Assembly: GCA_028564705.1 (NCBI GenBank)
Contig: JAPXFQ010002889.1
Span: 372,001-436,000 of the forward strand
Length of the DNA stretch: 64,000 nucleotides
Source of the DNA: Apricaphanius iberus
Taxonomy: Eukaryota > Chordata > Actinopteri > Cyprinodontiformes > Aphaniidae
Reading direction: 5' to 3'
Shown here: positions 47,523 through 60,500 of the stretch, one piece after another
Position numbering within the stretch: position 1 is the first letter of the stretch
Layout: each line of letters starts with the position of its first letter
Program-made: the position numbers and the translations under genes
The notes under the pieces: generated by a model
Told to the model about the DNA's origin: nothing
Databases searched by the model: none
What the model saw: the letters and a program-made list of their open reading frames with translations, nothing else

Positions 47523-47790
47523 TTTGGTTGTACAAGAAAGCTGTAAAGCATGAGTCTAGAAACAACCTTAAATCACATCCGGGTCGCACTTTTCACAGTA
47601 AAAGAATTCACGGTTCACCGCTACTACCACGGGATTTAGAAATAACACTTGAAATTTTAAATAATTAAATACATAATTGCAAAAAACCAAAACAAATCAA
47701 ACATAATAATAAAGTAGAAGAAACATTTTACTTTTTTTCCCCAAAGTAAGTCTAATGAAAGTAATTGATAGTGTAAGTACCGGTATGTTA
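47523..47790. promoter_or_regulatory. rpusd upstream region
   Basis: Start of the interval between the divergent rpusd and wdr82 genes. No clear core promoter motif recognised. Confidence 0.3.
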
Positions 47791-47796
47791 GGTCAT

Positions 47797-48345
47797 GCTG
47801 GTACCCCTACTTGGACTCCAAATGGGAAAACAGGCTCAGCAGATAGAAAACAACATCATCAATGCCCTATGGAGTGACTTATTCCATTGGTTGTCTAAAT
47901 ATCTGCCTGTTCCTGTTTCAAAGAAAGAAAATGTTTTATATGGTTTTATTATCAAAGATAACGGTCACAATGTGTTGATCAACTCCATAGTTGATACCCA
48001 ATAACAGATTTATGAAATCTATTCCCAAATGGTTTGCTTTTCACAAAGAGCTGTACTGTTACTTGTCATCTCTAAAACACATGAAAGGAAAGAATGCTGT
48101 GAAACTCTGTACAATGATAGATGACCTTGATATGTTAAAAATCCCTAGCCCTCTGTCTCTCACACATTTTCTGTCTCGCTACTTCAATCTATCTCTATCT
48201 CATGTATCTCTCTCGCTTCTCTTAAGCATCTGTTATGTAGACTTTGCCTGCAAACCTTCTAAAAATGTCATAACTTTATGTTCAAAATGGTCATATTTCT
48301 ATTTGAAAGATTTCAACACAAAAATTAAAAATAAAAAAAGATAGA
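47797..48345 (+). pseudogene. L1/Tx1-type LINE ORF2 C-terminal relic
   Basis: Two overlapping plus frames (47795-48004 and 47991-48344) read MGKQAQQIENNIINALWSDL, PVSKKENVLYGFIIKDNG and, after a frame change, RFMKSIPKWFAFHKELYCYL with SSLKHMKGKNAVKLC. This is the layout of L1-clade ORF2 C-termini. Disabled by the frame change; ends in an AAAAATAAAAAAAG tail. Confidence 0.65.
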
Positions 48346-48349
48346 AAAC

Positions 48350-49155
48350 AACATTAAAATGGTGAAGCTTGAAGAGATCAATTCAAAATAAACTGGGGGC
48401 TTGAGTTTCATGCATTTTTTTATTTAAAAAAAAGCTTCTTCATTCTGTGAAGTTATTCACATCAAATATATTTGCCAGAAATTGTAGCTATTCAAGTGAG
48501 AGAAGTGATATTATTCAAGGAAGAACTATAGTATAGTAAAATGTATCCTAAAAGTAGGCCTACATATTTTTCAAAGTTACTTAAGTAGGCTAAACGTAAC
48601 CACTTACTACCTCCTCTGATTATCATTATAATAATTAGTAGTAATAGTAGTTATTTTTTTAAATGATCTATTTTTCTTTAGAAAAACTAAAAGTGGTACT
48701 AAAAGATAAATAACAAAAAAAGTACGTTATTTATTTTTTAATGCTTAAAGGAAATTTTTTTTTAAAACTGTCGCAATTTCCTGTTGTCTTCAATACTAGT
48801 GCTTGTTTTAAGCACCGCCACTCCCCGTTTCATTGAATCGTTTGACACTACCATTAATCCCGCAACACCGCCCGCGCTGCTTACGCCATGAGTCACAAAC
48901 CGAGTACGCTCGTTTCTGAGCTGGAGTTTGTTTGTAGGCGAACGTGTTTTTTTAGATATATAAACAGTAGCCGACATGGTTTTAAGGCGCTAATAACTAA
49001 CACATAAACAGTACTAAATGTATCCCATGGGTAATTAGAAGTGTAGTGTAATGTGGTGTTTTTTAAACAGAAAATATTTTAAAACGTAGGTTAAACGGAG
49101 GGGAAAGGACGACGTGCATGCTTTGTTTGTATGCTTTTAATGAACTACCGGAGCA
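48350..49155. other. wdr82 5' flank
   Basis: AT-rich until about 48780, then GC-richer up to the ATG. This likely contains the wdr82 promoter and 5'UTR. No other gene seen. Confidence 0.45.
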
Positions 49156-51956
49156 ATGAAGATAACAGACAGCCTGTTGAGGAGTTTTAAAGTGGCAAGG
49201 ACTTATCGACTGAATTCAGAGAAAGTTAATTGTGTGGACTACAGCTCAAATGGTGAACACGCAGTTTCAAGCAGCGACGACGACTCTATTGTTTTATATG
49301 ACATCCAGGAGGGAAAGTAAGCGGGCAGCTCGGTGTTTGTAACCAACAGCAGTGACACATACGGTGATATTATTACTGTTCTGTTCTGACGCAGGCCGTT
49401 CAGTACCCTGTACAGCAAGAAGTACGGAGTGGACCTGATCCGCTTCACACATGGGGAAGCCCACACTGTGGTCTTCAGCTCCAACAAACTGGACGGTAAA
49501 CACTTGGTGCAGCCAGATGTTGGCATCGCAGGGCATCAGGTACAAAGTGCATTCTGGGAATAAGAGTTTCCTTTATGTCTTTCAGATACAATTAGATACC
49601 TGTCGCTCACTGACAACAAGTTTATCCGATATTTCCCTGGTCACATTGCAAGGTGAGCAATACTCAGCTTCAACAACATTCAGATGCAATGCTTAACAAA
49701 GTATTCATGCCCTTTGAGATTGTTCACATTTTGTCAAATTACAACCACAAACTTCTATTTCCTAATTATATTTAAAACTGGACTTTGACTAGGCCGTTCT
49801 TACACACAAATACACCTTTATCTAAACCATTCCTTTGTAGCTCTGGCTCTATCTTCCCAAGAATCTGATGAGCTTTGCATTCACTGCTAAATAGGGAGCA
49901 GTCCCGCAGCATGATACCACCGCCACCATGATTTCACATGCATATGATGTTGATTTGTTTGCTATAGTTTTTGTGTTGGGTCTATCACGTAAACTTTCAA
50001 TAATCTCAATATCCATCTCAATACCATCAAGCTTTTGTAGGATATAACAAAATGAAGAAATGTATTTTTCATAAATTATTTAAACTTCTATTTAATATAT
50101 TTCTTTAAATGCACCTGAGTTTGTCAGTAAACATCATAAAAATAATTTATTTTGTATTTTTGTCTGGCAGATCGAGATTTGGGTTGAGTAAATTTCATTA
50201 TTAAGCTTTTGTTGCTAAAGGTAGCATGCAAAATGGAGGATTCCCAAACTCAATTTGTTTATGCTTTATATGAACTACCTGATCCCTCTCAATGGTCAAA
50301 GTGAATTAATTTTTTTCCAATCAGGGTAACTGCACTCTCCATGTCTCCAGTGGATGAGACTTTCATCTCCAGTTCGTTGGATAAGACGATCCGCATCTGG
50401 GATCTGCGTTCTCCAAACTGCCAAGTGAGTGCTGTCAGCGTGATGTAGCACAGTTTAGTTCTAAGCCCCACTTTCCTTGACAACATGCCAATGCACGTCA
50501 CTGATGAAGAAAAAGAGAGAAAAATGAAATTTTGTGTGTTCTCAGGGCTTGACCGACCCTCTGGGGAAACCCGTGTGTTCATTTGACCCGGATGGACTGG
50601 TTTTTGCAGCAGGAGTAGAATCACAGGCCATCAAACTGTATGACATTCGTGCTTTTGACAAGGTACAAATCATTTTGAGATGTGTGAACTGACCTTCATG
50701 AAGTAGCCCCTGCTATGAGTAATGACACCTATCATCTTCCTGTTGGTATTAGGGGCCCTTTGCATGCTTTGAAGCCAGATTAAATCGGGTCTGTGACTGG
50801 ACTGGACTGAAATTCAGCAACGACGGGAAGCTTATTCTCATTTGCACCAATGGAGGTGCTATTCGCATCCTGAATGCCTTCAGTGGATCAGTGCTGCACA
50901 CTTTTACAGTAAGACATATAAACACAGAAGTGCTGAACGGTGTATGACTGTTAATTAATCAGATTTTTTTCACCTTATTCAGGGCTACAATAACAGTAAA
51001 GGCATCGCCCTGGAGGCCTCCTTCACCCCAGACTCACGGTTTGTTATGATTGGTAAGATGAAGAACTTCTTCATTCGTTTGGCTCTGTTCCTTTTAGATA
51101 GTCATTTCTGGTAACAAATTCTTAAATTGATTTAGGTCTTTACATTAACTAGGCCATTAGTTTGTCTGCTGGAACCAACGCCTTAGTTTAAAGTCATTTG
51201 AAATATCTAACAGGCTCTTTTTCTCCCAGAATACCCCCATTCTTAGGTCCATCCACCCTCCTTCTATGTCTGACTAGCTTGCATGTCTCTGATAATGAAA
51301 AGCAGCCCTACAAAGTGATGCTGCTACTTCCACATTTCACCATGCAGGTGGTGCATTCAGGTTTTCCTCCATATTCACGCCACTTTTCTATAAACAACAG
51401 TCCTGTGAAGTGCACAGCTAAAATGTATCCTGTGAGCAGATTCTTGCACCTGAGCTGTAGACTTCTACAGACTGTAGGTTTGTGTCATTAACTTTCGAAA
51501 TTCAGATGATGAAAACCTAACCCAACCCTTTATATTCGACATGTCTGACATGTTGCCTGCTATTCTTGGTGAAATACAGGTTTATGGTCGCAATGTCGCA
51601 ATATGTGAAAAGGTTGAATAAGTTTTACTACTTTTGGCAGGCAGTGCATTCAAAGTGCATCTTGTGCAGGTTCAGAGGACGGAAGAGTTCATGTTTGGAG
51701 CACTGAAAGTGGGATGAAGGTGGCTGTGTTAGACGGCAAACATCCAGGACCTATCAACACTCTGCAGTTTAACCCCAGATATATGACGTTTGCCAGCGCC
51801 TGCACAAACATGGTGAGAGCAAACACATTTCATGACGCTATCAGAGGTGCACTGCTGGACAACAGGCTAAATCGTGTTCATCTTTCCTGCTTTGATGGTG
51901 GTTTTTTGTTTTGTTTTTCCCAGTCTTTTTGGCTCCCGTGTATTGAGGACTCATAG
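49156..51956 (+). CDS. wdr82: WD repeat protein 82 (WDR82-type)
   Basis: Nine exons join in phase: 49156-49316, 49395-49495, 49586-49652, 50325-50424, 50546-50662, 50753-50908, 50983-51052, 51670-51812 and 51924-51956, giving 315 aa (human 313). [88 protein letters not shown] and [15 protein letters not shown] all match WDR82. The terminal exon encodes [10 protein letters not shown] against the family's AFWLP ending. WDR82 is the seven-bladed propeller that recruits Set1/COMPASS H3K4 methyltransferases and PNUTS-PP1 complexes to Ser5-phosphorylated RNA polymerase II. Substitutions in the middle (for example [20 protein letters not shown]) are more numerous than expected for this very conserved protein, so it may be a second, divergent teleost copy. 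Introns 3 and 7 carry MITE relics. Confidence 0.93.
49695..50010. mobile_element. Tc1-type MITE relic in a wdr82 intron
   Basis: Starts ACAAAGTATTCATGCCCTTT, then GATTGTTCACATTTTGTCAA with ATTACAACC, and further GGACTTTGACTAGGCCGTTC and GCAGCATGATACCACC. This is the wording of a very common fish element (sense and antisense transposase remnants). Right end not clear. Confidence 0.55.
51085..51650. mobile_element. MITE/transposon relic in the next wdr82 intron
   Basis: Contains 'ACTAGGCCATTAG', 'CACATTTCACCATGCAGGTG' and 'AATATGTGAAAAGGTTGAAT', related in wording to the relic at 49695 and probably the same or a sister family. No intact frame. Confidence 0.45.
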
Positions 51957-54470
51957 AGGGGCCGAAACAGCTTCCCGCCCAGCAGTGAAGTGGGACATCT
52001 TGATGTGTTAGACTCACCTATTAGCAACAATTGAAAATTTCTTACCAAGAAATTCAGAAGTGTTCTTAAAATCCCTTAATTTTCCATTTTAAATTTATGT
52101 TTGTTTGTATTTTGCAGCAGTATTGAGAAGCTTTTAAAGAAATGTTTCACTTGTTTGTTAAAAATATAGTGTTTTTAACACCATTTAGGTGCACTTTTTT
52201 TATATGAAAATTGTATACCATGTCTTCTGGACTTTCTATTCAATAAACATTTTTTTTTACATTGTTGTTAATAAAATGTGTTTTAAAATGAAGCAGATTT
52301 TTTTTCTGTTTTGGCTTTTTTTTTAGCATCCATCTATCTTTTTCAAACATTTTACAAACTCCAAAATCTAAGGCATAAGCAAAAAAAACAAGTCTAAATT
52401 GAAAAGCCCTAAAATGCAAAGTATTACTGCTGCTTTGGGGGAATTTTGTTGGTTTCATTTTGCTTTTAATCTTGTTAACTTTCTATAGCTTAATATTAGT
52501 ATATGATACTTAATAACAGGCCTTGAGAATTTTATTTAGTTTTTCCGTTGCATACATTTACATTTAGTCCAATAAACCTCGTTGATATAATATTTCACTT
52601 AATAGATTTTTTAAATAGAGAAGCTCGGTATTGATTGGTTCGTTGATATGTTGGGGATTCCTGCAAACGTTAGTATTTTTTTATTTATTTTTTTATGAAA
52701 GGACTGCAAACTATAATGTTCCATGTGCAGTTATGGAGTGTTGGAAGATTGACCTGAAAACTGTGGAGCCCTAAGAATCACTGATAATGAGGTGTCCTCA
52801 CTTGTGCACTTATGCATCTAAACCTTTGTCTTCATGAAGTAGAAAAGAGAGGTGGGAGCCATGCTGAATAATGTATACATGCTGGGGTAGTGTACTCACC
52901 ACAGAGTGAATAATGAATGATCCCATCACAGGTAACCTCGCAGCGACACACTTATCCTTCTCTTACTGACACCCGTGTGTGTACGTGCGTGTGGGATCAA
53001 ACCGTGTGTGAATAAATGAAAGAAATCAAAAGCAGCAGTTCACATTGTTTCCAGTTTAATAACGAGGTGTTGATACAGAAGTTTATTTTGATGTTCTGTA
53101 ACATACATGTACTCTTACATACATGTAGGTGAGGTGTTTCATGTTATACAGTGCAGTGTGTAAAAAAAAAAGCACTTTGAAGGGGAATTAGAAGGATTGT
53201 TGGTTCTTATGCTTCACAGATAAAAATCCTGGTTCTGTCGCAGGGTTATGTAATTATAGCTGCAAGGTTGTTGTGATAAGCCCCTCCAAGCTGTACCTAC
53301 ACAATTATAACCATAATATCTTTTTTTTAATTCTTTTATCTGTATATCAGGCAGTAGGTTTAGGGTTTTTCATCTGAACGGTGAGCCTCCATCCCAATCT
53401 AAAATTACATCGTCTAACAGGTTTTAGTTTATTCTCTCTTGGATTTCCCTTGTGCATTTATCCATCCGTTTTCCCATCAACTCTTGCTGCCTCTCTGTCT
53501 CTACCCCCAAGTTTCAAGGTTAGCATTGTTTGCCCAGGTTGTTGTTTTTCTGCCACGCACAGCATTTTGCATGTGGACCATGAAACCTACATGTTTGCCA
53601 CCACCGCATATTTTTTAAGAAGAAGTTCTCAACTTATAGTTGTCAGACTATTCCACCTGAGCTGTGGAGCTCATCATCTACCCCAGAGCTGCCTCTGAAC
53701 CTCTTTGCCGATGTGCCGCACTGTTTTCAGTTTTGGATGCTGAATTGGGTGATGGATGTTGGTCAGATGTTCAACGCTCAACATATTCGACTGGGTTTTA
53801 TTCAGGGGTTAGCTGATTAGTTTTATCTTATTGGTGAAAAACATTGAAGTTTGAGGTTGTTCGAGACAAAGTATCAGAATGTAAATGCTATATGATAAAA
53901 TGTCTATCAATGATATTCCTACTCTGAGCTCTTCATTCGCCCATCCACAGGTCATCGGCACAAGATGTGCATACTGAAAGTACATGGGAAGGGGGAACTA
54001 TGTTCAAATGTAGCGATCAGATTCTTGCCTGGTGTCGCATTTCTGTGAGCAGGTGGCTGGAATTTGAGATCATGCTGTTGCGTCTGCCTGATTATCCATT
54101 CTTTGTGAAGGAGTGCTAAAATGTCATTACACGCAACAGAGAAGCAGCTTCTGGAAGCACAGTTTTGACCTCTGCCGAGAATGTCTTTGGACCTCCACAC
54201 TGACTAACGGCAGGACGGGGTGTGACCCATGTAAAATCCCCCCTCCCCCGTTGAGACTTTCAATGCCTCTGCCATCGACATGCAAAGTGTTTTAGTTCAC
54301 TCATTGGGGAGGCATATCCACTGACAGGCACATTATTACTCATTGGCCACACTTCCGGAGATTGTGTTTCAGGCGTTGGGGAGCTCCCGAGTCATCCTCC
54401 AGGCGTTTATGTCACTTGTACGTGCTTCTGCGTCTGTCTGCCATCGGAGGAGAGGCCGCTCACCTGCAGG
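51957..54470. other. wdr82 3'UTR and intergenic spacer to twf2
   Basis: Begins with the wdr82 3'UTR (AATAAA at 52242-52247). The rest has no coding exon that I can support; open frames such as 53381-53698 show no family features. Confidence 0.55.
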
Positions 54471-54533
54471 GATAGGACACTGAAGACCTGGTAGGAGTTC
54501 CAGTTGCAAGCTGTGAACACTGACTGCCAAAAG

Positions 54534-57500
54534 ATGTCGCACCAAACTGGAATTAATGGTAAGTCGTTCTTTAAATTAAAACTTGCATTGGATCTAAATC
54601 GTGATAAGTAAAGAGAGGTTTAGTGGGAAAATTTGTGTTCTTTGTTAGAATGGCTTAGTCAAAACCCAACAAGTGTACAAACTGTTGCATAAAACATGAG
54701 CAATTCTATCAGGTCGAATGAAAATGACAAAAAAAACCCGAATCTAAATATGCGTGAAAGAGTTTGATAATGAGCTTAACCTTTCTTCATTCATTTGGCA
54801 GCAGTGTGTAACAGAGTTGACTAGCTGGGGCGTTGGGGGGCCTGGTTGACGGAAGTGTTCCTCTTTCTCACCTGATCTTACATCTTTTATGAGATCGCAG
54901 GGTTCAGTAACCACAGTGGGACGAGATGAAGAACTACAGCAAATATAGATTTTCTCAGTTAAAATTATTTTAAGTTTCAGAATCCAAATTACTATTATCA
55001 TTTTTTACCCCGGAAAGCTTAGTCTGTCATTGGTTGGCCATTGTGTGAGTCTATTCTCTGAACCAGTTTAGGTGACAGTGTGAATACTGGCTGTGGATCA
55101 AATGTTCATTTGTCGGTGGAGTCACACACTGTAAACCCCATTGTTGAGATTACTTAGTTACACTGAGTAGCTGAAACTCAATATTCTGAAAAAAATGATT
55201 CTAACTCAAATGTGTTGAGTTAGTCCAGCATATTATTTTGTTTTGAGCACAAATAACTCAAACTTTTTGTGTCCTAATTATCATATTTCCCAGGGTGCTT
55301 AGGGGCGTGTTTTTCACACCATGAGTGACTTGGAGGTCTGTTGTATTAAGATACCCGTTGTTATCAATCACAATTATTATAATTAATCAGAAAGTGGTGT
55401 CAGTATTTAAACCACATCCACAGTGATTACAGTTCTGCTCATTGTCTCACTTGTGTTTAGAATTAAAGGTTTTAAGAGCATAAAAAATATATATTGTTTT
55501 AATGTGAGTTATCTTTAAATTAATCTCAGTCCTATTAAAGTGCATGACACTAATATAGCTTAAATGTAGTGTACTGAAGATTTTTGAGTTGGCTTAATCG
55601 TTAAGTTTAATTTAATTTTAATTTTAAAAATACATTTAACATAAACTCAAAATATTTAAGCTTTGATATACTCAAATATCTGAGTTTATGAACTCAAAAA
55701 AAGTATGTGGCAACTGATTGCCTCACTTTTTTTGAGTTCTCCCTACTTATTCGGGTTTACAGTGCAGCTTCCTGCTTACCAAACTGTGTCATTTGTTTTG
55801 ACACTCAGTTTTTCTTCATTTTGTTTTGCCTAATATTTGATTACTGCAGCTACCCGTGAGCTCAAACAGTTCTTGGCTCAAGCAAGAAGAGGCTCCATCA
55901 GAATAATGAAGATCATAATCAGCAATGGTAAACATTTTCTCCACACACAAGACTTGTGGAAGTGAGGTGTGCATTTTCCCTTCATTTGTTCTTTTCTTCT
56001 GCAGAGGAGTTGGTGTTAGATTCATTCAGAGAGCCAGCGCAGAGCTGGGACAAAGACTACGATCAGTTTCTGCTTCCTCTTCTCACGCCTCAGGAGCCCT
56101 GCTACATCCTTTACCGTCTGGATTCCCAGAATGCACAAGGATACGAGTGGATATTCATCGCTTGGTCACCTGATCAGTCACCAGTATGTCTGGATATTAG
56201 TCTCAGTGTTTTATTTCTGCAGCAGAGTCATTTGACCTTCGGAGAAGCAGAGTAAACAAGCTGTTTTGCTCCAAAAAAATCTTTTTTTTTATGTACTTAG
56301 CCACACTTTCTTGTTGTCTTTTTTGATTTAAAGAATTTATTTGGGGTTTTGCTGTTTTTTCACTATTTTATTTCAGTTCGTGCCCATTTTAGGTTAAATA
56401 TCTCTGCCAGTTTGTTTCTTAAGTCACTTAATTATAATTAACTATTAATTCAGGCATTAAAAATGTTCCTAAACCAAAGGATTGAGCCAGTCTTCCTTAG
56501 GGATTGACTATGACAACAGTCTGTCAAAACAACAGTTTTTCTCCTTCTTTAATTTAGTCAAACCTAACTACAAGATAACTCCAAATGAGCTGTTAGCTGA
56601 AATCTTAACATACACTGCATATAAAACAAAATCCATTTTCCATATGTCTTTGTGAGCATCATTTTTTAGGTCTCGTCAAGTATTTTTAATCAGGCAGATT
56701 TTGACTTGGACAGGGCCATTCTTATAGATGAATATGTTTCAATCTAAACCCATGCGTTGCAGCTCTGGTTGTGTCTTTAGGTCTTTGACCTGATGTAAGG
56801 GGAATCTCTGTCTACGTCCAGTATTTGCCCTCATCTTTCAAATTATGCACTTCTTTGTGCTGGTCAAAAACATAAAAAACCCACTGAAATCCGAAGTTTG
56901 TTTTTATAATGTGAAAAGATGTTAAGTACTTCAGGTGGGAGCAAAAGTTTTGCAAGACTTGATTTCATCTCATCTCATTTTAGGTTGGTTTTACGCTTGA
57001 CACTAGAGATGGGTAATCTTGTGTTTACATGCAAAAAAAAAACTCCTGGCTAAATACCAGAAAGTACCCAGTCACTATTTTAGATCAATAGGGTTCATCT
57101 CTAGTTGAACATTTGCTGTAGAGAAAATATGTTTGAAAAAAAAAGTCCAAAGAAAAACTCTGGAAGAAACAGATTACTACAAAAATGTGGGCTGCTGAGT
57201 GGCAGCACCGGCGTTCTTGCTGCCTTGCAGAAAGAAGTTCTTAGGTTAGAATCCCAGGATGAGGTCCTTCTTCATGGAGTTTGCATGTTCTCTCTGTGCA
57301 TGTATTATCTCTTTCTGGTAACTCCAGCTTCATCCCTCACTCCAAACCATGACTTAATTAGGTTAACTAGCCTCTCTAGATGTCCTCTGTCTCTCTGTCG
57401 GGTGCTGGTGGATTGATAGACACCAGGTAGTAAAAGATAGAGGAGTCAGCAGTGGTTTGAAAATGGTGGTGGTCACTTTCTACATGCTAAATTCATAAGA

Positions 57501-60500
57501 GTCCTCATCTACATACTAACGTAAAAAATAAAAAATAAACACTTATATGGACAGAAATAAGACAATTATTAAAGAATAGTTTTATTCCTAAAGCTCAAAC
57601 TGAAATTATGTCCCTGGACATTTTCTTTACACTATTGAGATAAAACAATTTACGGGCCTAAAACAAAGAAGTAATCATTAAATCAACCTTAATCAATCAA
57701 TCTTATCGCTAATTGTGACCACTCAGTAGAGTTAAACTAATGGTTTTTGGAACTTTTTACATTTTGATTTTCTTGTAAAATAGATAAATTAATGAAATAG
57801 AAAAAGTGGGAAAAAAAATCCTCCTATGCTTCCTGTAGGTGAGGCAGAAGATGATGTACGCTGCAACCCGTGCCACACTGAAGAAAGAGTTTGGAGGAGG
57901 TCACATCAAAGATGAAATGTTCGGCACAGTGGAGGTGTGTAAAAGCAGTGACTATGTATCCTGATGGAATTAACCGCTCGTGTCCTGATGGTTAATAACC
58001 AGCAGCCTGTTGTTGACTTCCTTTCTGCAGGACGATCTGTGCTTTCAGGGATACATTCGCCACAAGTCCTCCTGCTCCTCTCCCGCTCCTCTTACAGCAG
58101 CCGAGCAGGAACTACAACGAATTAAAATCACAGAGGTACTCATGAAAGCGTATGAGCTGTCTGAAGTTGTTACAGGGCCTTAGAGGCGTTTCCATATGAC
58201 CTTTTAATGAAAAGGTTATAAAAAGCTATTAGCACAAATAAGCATGTTTCTGGGTCGCCCCTAACAAATTGGTACATCATTTTTAAGTCGAAAGAAGACG
58301 TGTTGTAAAATATTTTAAAATTAAAATGCTAAAAATTGCCTTCAATGCTTAGTATAAACACAGATCAGTTATGTGAGGCTGCAAAGGATTGTTAGAGAAC
58401 ATAAGTTAACAGACAACACATGAAGACCAAGGAACAATGTCAGAGAACAAGTTGTCAAGTCCAAGCAAATAAACTTGTGAACATTTCATGGAGCGCAGCT
58501 TAAGTCCATATAGTCCACCTGAACCAGACAGTCCAGACAAAGAGACTGTTGATCAGAGGAAAAGACCCATGGTTTCTCTGGAGGAGCTGCAGAAAATGTG
58601 CAGTTCAAGTGAGAGAAGTAGTAAATTTATCATTAATTCTAACCACAGATTGAGTCTCTGTGGAAGTGTGGTGAGAAGAAAAATATTGTTGAAGGAAAAC
58701 CCTAACACAGCTTTCCCAACATGGTGGTAGCATCATGCTCTGGAGAGGTTTTTATCTAGAAGGGACAGAAAAACCCGGAAGATAAACTAAGCTGAATATT
58801 AAATGTGTGGCAACAGTCCTCAAATTGTAACTATTTTGGATTTAAAAAAACATCTTGAGAGCTGCCAAACTGTGACCCAAAAGACTGTTCTACAAAGTGT
58901 TTGCCTCAAGGAGCTAAATAGAAAAGTGTTCCTCACTTTTCTCAAGAGTTTAAATGAAGGCTGGACTTTTCTTCTCGTCTTGAAAACGTTTCGTCTCTCA
59001 TCCAAAATACTTTTTCAGCTTCTTCCTCAATTTCCTTTTATTTTTTTCAATGAACTGTTGGGTAATGTGAAAATCACGCGTCCCTTATCTTCCTCTGCTG
59101 TTTTGTGATCATCTTTTTCATGAATCCCAACAAAAAACACAGAAATTTATGCTGGAAAAATTTATTTAAAAAAACATTTAAAAAATGAAATGGTTGTGAA
59201 CGCCTTTTTAAAGCACAGCCTGGACAACGTGCTTTCATTGTTTGTGCTTAATATGTTTCTTTTTCTTTTTTGCTTCAGGAGAAAGTCGTCTGGGTAAGTT
59301 GATCTTTTTACTCACAAGAATTCAAAAGTGTTTAAATTACTATAACAAAAATAAAATAATTCCTCCTTTTTTCCGCAGGACGAACGGAGAAGAATTGGAA
59401 CTCCAACAGCACGAGCGAGGGTCTGTCAGCACATCCCATCTCCTCTTTTTCCCTCATTTTACTTGATTAGGAGAGCAGATTTCATAATGGCCTGTGTATT
59501 CGTTTTTTTCCAGGTCACAATGGAGTTTGGTTTAGACAAGAGAGCACAGACTCTTCAGGGTCTTGCGTTCCCTTTACAAGAAGATGCCAAACGAGCTCTG
59601 CAGCAACTCAAGCAGAGACGCATTAACTACATACAGCTGGTGAACCCAAAAACAAAGCTGTTGTGTAATCAGTGGATAGATTTTTCTTCCCAATATTTAT
59701 ATGATGCATTAAAGTTTACTTGAATGTGTTGTGCTTCAGAGGCTGGATGTAGAAAAAGAGACAATCGAGCTGGTTCACACCAAACCCACAGAAACCCACG
59801 AGCTTTCCTTCAGGATTCCCACAGATTCGCCACGATATCACTTCTTCGTCTTCAAACATTCCCATCAAGGCCAGTTGCAGGAGGCACTGGGTATGTATTC
59901 AGTCGGCTCTGATAAGAAGGAATGGAAATAAGCACAAGGATCAATTATTTTTGGAAAATTTTAGTATTTTACCTCAAGCCGTGTTTTGAAATAGACCCTT
60001 TTTATATTTCCACTGGTATTTTCAGAGTTTATCTTTGGTGATGAGCTGCCTGTCTTTGAAGTTGGAAGGCTCCTATCCATCACCCTAATCTTTAACTCCA
60101 TTCACTGATTTTTTAAAATCAAATTTAAGCTTGCTGGACTACTTAAACACTTATTACTTCCAATTACAAGATATATGTTGGTATAATTAGATTATTTTAA
60201 ACTCCTGTGGTATGAATAACTTCAGGTATAACCATATATTTCCTTCTTTATATTGAACGCCTTTATCTTATTTTGTTGATACATGTACGCTGAGCTCTGA
60301 TTTTATGGTCTACATCTCATCCAAGTACATTTAAATTTATAAAAACATTCTGATATACGATTTCAGTAAAAAAAAATAGAAAGAAAAAAGAAGACTTTTC
60401 ATCACTTTTCCCAAAAGAACCCAAGTCTGAGACAGTCCGTCTCATGTCAGCTTATGTGTTTTCCCACAGCTTAATGTCCTTACAAAGTGGTGACCACAAA

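Noticed and set aside
53381..53698. 105-codon open frame between wdr82 and twf2
   Set aside because: No family similarity recognised, no signal or motif pattern, and no exon boundaries in matching phase.
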